A program made the position numbers and the translations under genes. A stretch of 9,808 nt of DNA from Lachnospiraceae bacterium UBA3711 (GTDB taxonomy: Bacteria; Bacillota; Clostridia; Lachnospirales; Lachnospiraceae), in assembly GCA_002371345.1 (NCBI GenBank), contig DFHY01000109.1, forward strand, positions 30,172 through 39,979. Direction: 5' to 3'. The notes below the pieces were generated by a model. It ran no database searches, had not been told where the DNA came from, and saw only the letters and a program-made list of their open reading frames with translations. How positions within the stretch are numbered: position 1 is the stretch's first letter; every line of letters begins with the position of its first letter. Below are positions 8,111 to 9,808 of the stretch, piece by piece.

Positions 8111-8713
8111 ATGAGAGAGAGATTCTTTGACTGCATAACCGATTTTATATTTGTCGAAGATAAGCCTGAGAGGGCGGATGTTATCCTGGTTCCAGGGGGG
8201 AATTACCCCGAGAGCGCCAGGAGGGCAGCCGCCCTCTTCGCGCGCGGGTACGCGCCTTGGGTTCTTCCGAGCGGAAGGTACAGTAAGCCGGAGGGCCGTT
8301 TTCAGGATCCCGACGGAAAGGGGCGCCGGGCGGAATGGGAATACCTGAGAGACATCCTCACTGAGGAGGGAGTACCTGAGAGCGCGATACTGAAGGAGGA
8401 CCGTGCGACATTTACCTGGGAAAATGCGATATATTCAAGACAGGTTCTTGAGGATAACCATATCGAAGCGAAGAGCGCGATAGTTGTCTGCCAGGCTTTC
8501 CACGCGAGAAGATGCAGGATGTACTATCAGGAGCAGTTTCCCGATACCAGGCTTCTTATCTGCCCTGTGGAGACGAAGGGGATAACGAGGGATAACTGGT
8601 TCATGGATGAGAAGAAGATAGACGTGGTGCTCTCGGAGATGGCGCGCTGCGGCAGCCAGTTTACTCAGATCATGAAGGACAGGCTCGATAACCGGCGTGA
8701 TCGCAGCTGCTGA
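8111..8713 (+). CDS. DUF218/YdcF-like protein (ElyC/SanA/YdcF family)
   Basis: The 200-residue protein has the DUF218 Rossmann-like layout. There is an opening strand with ADVILVPGGNYPESARRAAALFARG (residues 22-46), then WVLPSGRYS, then the ESAILKEDRATFTWENA segment, which matches the family's S/T-x-x-T-x-EN helix start. The later strand KSAIVVCQAFHARRCRMYYQ carries the conserved aromatic-His-x-x-R part. Family members are poorly characterised. Some have N-terminal membrane anchors and act in envelope processes; this one has none and looks cytosolic, like YdcF. It starts 1 nt after the glnS stop, so translational coupling with glnS is likely. A GAG-rich stretch at the end of glnS is a weak Shine-Dalgarno at best. 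Its biochemical role is unknown. It converges on the TraX-family gene with a 27-nt gap. Confidence 0.85.
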   Translation: MRERFFDCITDFIFVEDKPERADVILVPGGNYPESARRAAALFARGYAPWVLPSGRYSKPEGRFQDPDGKGRRAEWEYLRDILTEEGVPESAILKEDRATFTWENAIYSRQVLEDNHIEAKSAIVVCQAFHARRCRMYYQEQFPDTRLLICPVETKGITRDNWFMDEKKIDVVLSEMARCGSQFTQIMKDRLDNRRDRSC

Positions 8714-8740
8714 CTGACGGTACTTTTGAATTTTGCATCA

Positions 8741-9493
8741 TCAGATGATGTAGTGGCGGATGATTCCGAGAACAATCAGGTGGACCGGATAGAAGAAGTA
8801 GAAGAAGTAGCGCAGCTTAAGACCGCGTCTTCCGTTATAGAAGAAGCACAGTATAAATGAGAGCGGCGCGTAGTTCTCCCACGCTATGGCAGCTCCGCCG
8901 GCAACGCTCTGATACAGCCGGTGGTCGTGGAACAGGTACAGCATCACGATCAGGAATACGCCTTTGAAGTTGTAGTCCGTCATCAGCGCGTTTGCGAGTG
9001 TCATCGAAGCGTACACCACAAACAGCTGGATCCATGGAATCCCTCTGAGATTGTCCATGAGCCAGATGCATATCAGTGAAATGAGCAGGGTGAAGTAGAC
9101 GTTCTGTTTCTGCCAGTACGGAACGCCTGCCTTGAGCGCGAAGTCAAATGGAAATTCTGATACCAGCGCGAACAGGAACATGCGGCTGATGTATTTTTTT
9201 ACGGATCTTGTGTGGAAGTAGCCTTCGACGAGCAGGAAGCAGAAGATGGGGAAGGCAAGGCGGCCGATGGCGCGCATCCACCTGTAGAGTCTCTGCATGT
9301 CCTCCCATGTGCTGAGGTCGGTATGGCGCATATTCGTATTGTAGATGATCGTGTTGACGACGGCGGCGCCGGTGTGGTCGATCAGCATGGTGATGCAGGC
9401 AATCAGCTTGAGGGTGCTTCCGGCCAGGCCGTGTTTTGATCCGATGAAGCCGTACTGTGCGGAGGGTATTCTTTTTTCGACTGTGTTTTCCAT
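8741..9493 (-). CDS. TraX-family polytopic membrane protein
   Basis: The 250-residue protein is read right to left from ATG at 9493-9491. After about 24 polar residues comes the TraX family signature LKLIACITMLIDHTGA (about 28-43), then IGRLAFPIFCFLLVEGYFHT and LFALVSEFPFDFALKAG. About seven to eight hydrophobic stretches suggest an integral membrane protein. The family is named after F-plasmid TraX, which is required for N-acetylation of F pilin. Chromosomal members in Firmicutes are widespread and of unknown function, possibly acyl transfer to a surface molecule. No conjugation genes are present here, so a pilin role is not suggested. No Shine-Dalgarno site precedes the ATG, and there is no usable alternative start before the signature helix. 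A -10-like box ends only 6 nt before the ATG, so the mRNA may be leaderless, or translation may couple to a tiny upstream ORF. Confidence 0.9.
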   Translation of the reverse strand: MENTVEKRIPSAQYGFIGSKHGLAGSTLKLIACITMLIDHTGAAVVNTIIYNTNMRHTDLSTWEDMQRLYRWMRAIGRLAFPIFCFLLVEGYFHTRSVKKYISRMFLFALVSEFPFDFALKAGVPYWQKQNVYFTLLISLICIWLMDNLRGIPWIQLFVVYASMTLANALMTDYNFKGVFLIVMLYLFHDHRLYQSVAGGAAIAWENYAPLSFILCFFYNGRRGLKLRYFFYFFYPVHLIVLGIIRHYII

Positions 9494-9499
9494 GTGGAA

Positions 9500-9528
9500 A
9501 TCTTAGCACTGAGGTTTTGGGCAGTCAA
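9500..9528 (-). promoter_or_regulatory. Candidate sigma-A promoter of the TraX-family gene
   Basis: On the bottom strand TTGACT (9528-9523, five of six consensus) and TAAGAT (9505-9500, four of six) are exactly 17 nt apart, and a TG lies one base before the -10 box (extended -10). With usual spacing transcription would start at about 9493, on the A of the gene's ATG. This would make the mRNA leaderless and explain the missing Shine-Dalgarno site. Confidence 0.5.
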
Positions 9529-9532
9529 CCAT
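9503..9532 (-). CDS. Possible 9-codon upstream ORF (leader peptide) before the TraX-family gene
   Basis: The bottom strand reads ATG at 9532 and encodes MVDCPKPQC, ending with TAA at 9505-9503, 9 nt before the TraX-family ATG. A GGAG (9542-9539, in TTACGGAG) stands 6 nt before this ATG, a better ribosome site than the main gene has. Two of nine residues are cysteine. If a longer transcript enters from upstream, this ORF could deliver ribosomes to the main gene by reinitiation. It overlaps the -35 and -10 boxes proposed at 9500-9528, so both cannot serve the same transcript. Very short ORFs arise easily by chance. Confidence 0.3.
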   Translation of the reverse strand: MVDCPKPQC

Positions 9533-9539
9533 GATTGAC
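9524..9539. promoter_or_regulatory. 16-bp near-palindrome overlapping the TraX-gene -35 box
   Basis: GTCAACCATGATTGAC has matching arms GTCAA/TTGAC and a CATG centre, with only one mismatched pair. It covers the -35 box TTGACT, so it could be an operator. In bottom-strand RNA the mismatch becomes a G-U pair, giving a 6-bp stem with the AUG of the tiny upstream ORF inside a CAUG tetraloop. This could hide that start codon. Confidence 0.4.
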
Positions 9540-9542
9540 TCC

Positions 9543-9720
9543 GTAAGTATGTGCCCCTGCAAACCGTCATCGAGCTTCGCTGAACTAACTGCCAACTCCG
9601 ACATAGGCGTCCGTGGTATTCAGCGAACGATATCTTCATACCACGGACGCCAAGTCTCCGTAGGCAGTGGATTTCAGCTCGCTCTTATATGAATGGTTTG
9701 CCCGGGGGCACATAGCTTAC
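9543..9720. repeat. 178-nt long imperfect inverted repeat / hairpin element
   Basis: Successive arms pair from outside in: GTAAG 9543-9547 with 9716-9720; TATGTGCCCC 9548-9557 with 9705-9714; GCAAACC 9559-9565 with 9695-9701; GAGC 9572-9575 with 9681-9684; GCTGAA 9579-9584 with 9673-9678; ACTGCC 9588-9593 with 9663-9668; GGCGTCCGTGGTAT 9606-9619 with 9638-9651 (14 bp perfect). The apical loop is 18 nt (9620-9637). About 52 bp pair in main stems and a few more in the internal loops. An outer TGGGCAG (9518-9524) can also pair with CTGCCCA (9729-9735). No credible protein is encoded here. It could be a structured RNA on either strand or a hairpin-type miniature repeat. Most of the 315-nt stretch 9494-9808 is this element. 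Confidence 0.85.
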
Positions 9721-9740
9721 TTCGCCGTCTGCCCAGCGAG

Positions 9741-9782
9741 ATGCTGTGCAGGGATGGCTGCAGCGACTCTGATATGCAGCAT
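9741..9782. other. Second, smaller hairpin to the right of the long inverted repeat
   Basis: ATGCTG (9741-9746) pairs with CAGCAT (9777-9782), enclosing TGCAG (9747-9751) and CTGCA (9758-9762) around a GGATGG loop; 14 nt on the 3' side stay unpaired. A run of five T closes the window at 9804-9808, but no strong stem stands directly before it. It may be part of the same structured element as the long hairpin. Confidence 0.4.
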
Positions 9783-9808
9783 GAATATGATTGATAATGC
9801 ATGTTTTT

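Noticed and set aside
7027..8136. 369-residue ORF on the bottom strand opposite glnS
   Set aside because: It is antisense to unambiguous GlnRS sequence, with an unstructured composition rich in Leu, Arg and His.
8736..8750. Palindrome CATCATCAGATGATG between the convergent DUF218 and TraX-family genes as a bidirectional terminator
   Set aside because: The stem is AT-rich with a 3-nt loop, overlaps the TraX-family stop codon, and no T run follows on either strand.
9403..9639. 78-residue ORF starting inside the long hairpin on the bottom strand, as an N-terminal extension of the TraX-family protein or a separate gene
   Set aside because: It is in a different frame from the TraX-family gene, starts at the hairpin tip without a well-placed ribosome site, and its translation has no recognisable domain.
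9543..9720. Integron attC site or retron msr-msd as the identity of the long hairpin
   Set aside because: No GTTRRRY/RYYYAAC core pair suited to attC, no integrase, and no reverse transcriptase gene in the window. A retron RT beyond the right edge cannot be excluded but nothing here indicates one.
9776..9800. Promoter TTATCA-17-TATCAG on the bottom strand for a long leader through the hairpin
   Set aside because: Both boxes match consensus at only four positions, which is not better than expected by chance in this AT-rich end.
9779..9808. Rho-independent terminator ending in the T run at the window edge
   Set aside because: Only a 4-bp GCAT/ATGC pairing can be drawn before the T run, and the sequence stops there, so it cannot be supported.

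Overview
The window looks like chromosomal DNA of a mid-GC, Gram-positive anaerobe of the Clostridia, probably a Lachnospiraceae- or Oscillospiraceae-like fibre degrader. This is inferred from the close match of the first gene to clostridial/ruminococcal cellobiose phosphorylase, a stand-alone GlnRS, a hybrid histidine kinase with an ABC-type sugar-binding-like sensor, and Shine-Dalgarno sites of the AAGGAG/GGAGG type. No phage, transposase, CRISPR array, rRNA or tRNA gene is visible.

Left part (1-5342), a cellobiose/cellodextrin-use region. A GH94 cellobiose phosphorylase gene runs leftwards off the window edge. Its start is separated by a 394-bp divergent control region from a LacI/GalR repressor gene, followed by a large membrane hybrid sensor kinase. 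The control region holds a clear sigma-A promoter for the repressor with a perfect 12-bp LacI-type palindrome over its start site. A plausible promoter for the phosphorylase is flanked by two weaker matches to the same operator. The likely circuit is a repressor that controls itself and the phosphorylase. The kinase probably senses an extracellular ligand. The lacI/kinase junction has been duplicated in tandem with a 67-bp period: both copies still carry a lacI tail with stop codon overlapping the kinase start region.

Middle part (5343-8713), three co-directional genes: a family 2 glycosyltransferase, glutaminyl-tRNA synthetase (glnS) and a DUF218/YdcF-like protein. Gaps are 29 and 1 nt, so they may be one transcript, possibly from a promoter at 5328-5355.

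Right part (8714-9808). A TraX-family membrane protein gene faces the DUF218 gene. Upstream of it lie about 315 bases without a normal gene, and this is the most unusual stretch of the window. It contains a 178-nt long imperfect hairpin, a 16-bp palindrome, a sigma-A-like promoter whose predicted start falls on the traX start codon, a 9-codon upstream ORF with a good Shine-Dalgarno site, and a second smaller hairpin. It is a candidate structured leader RNA, small RNA gene or palindromic mobile repeat. The sequence alone does not decide between these.
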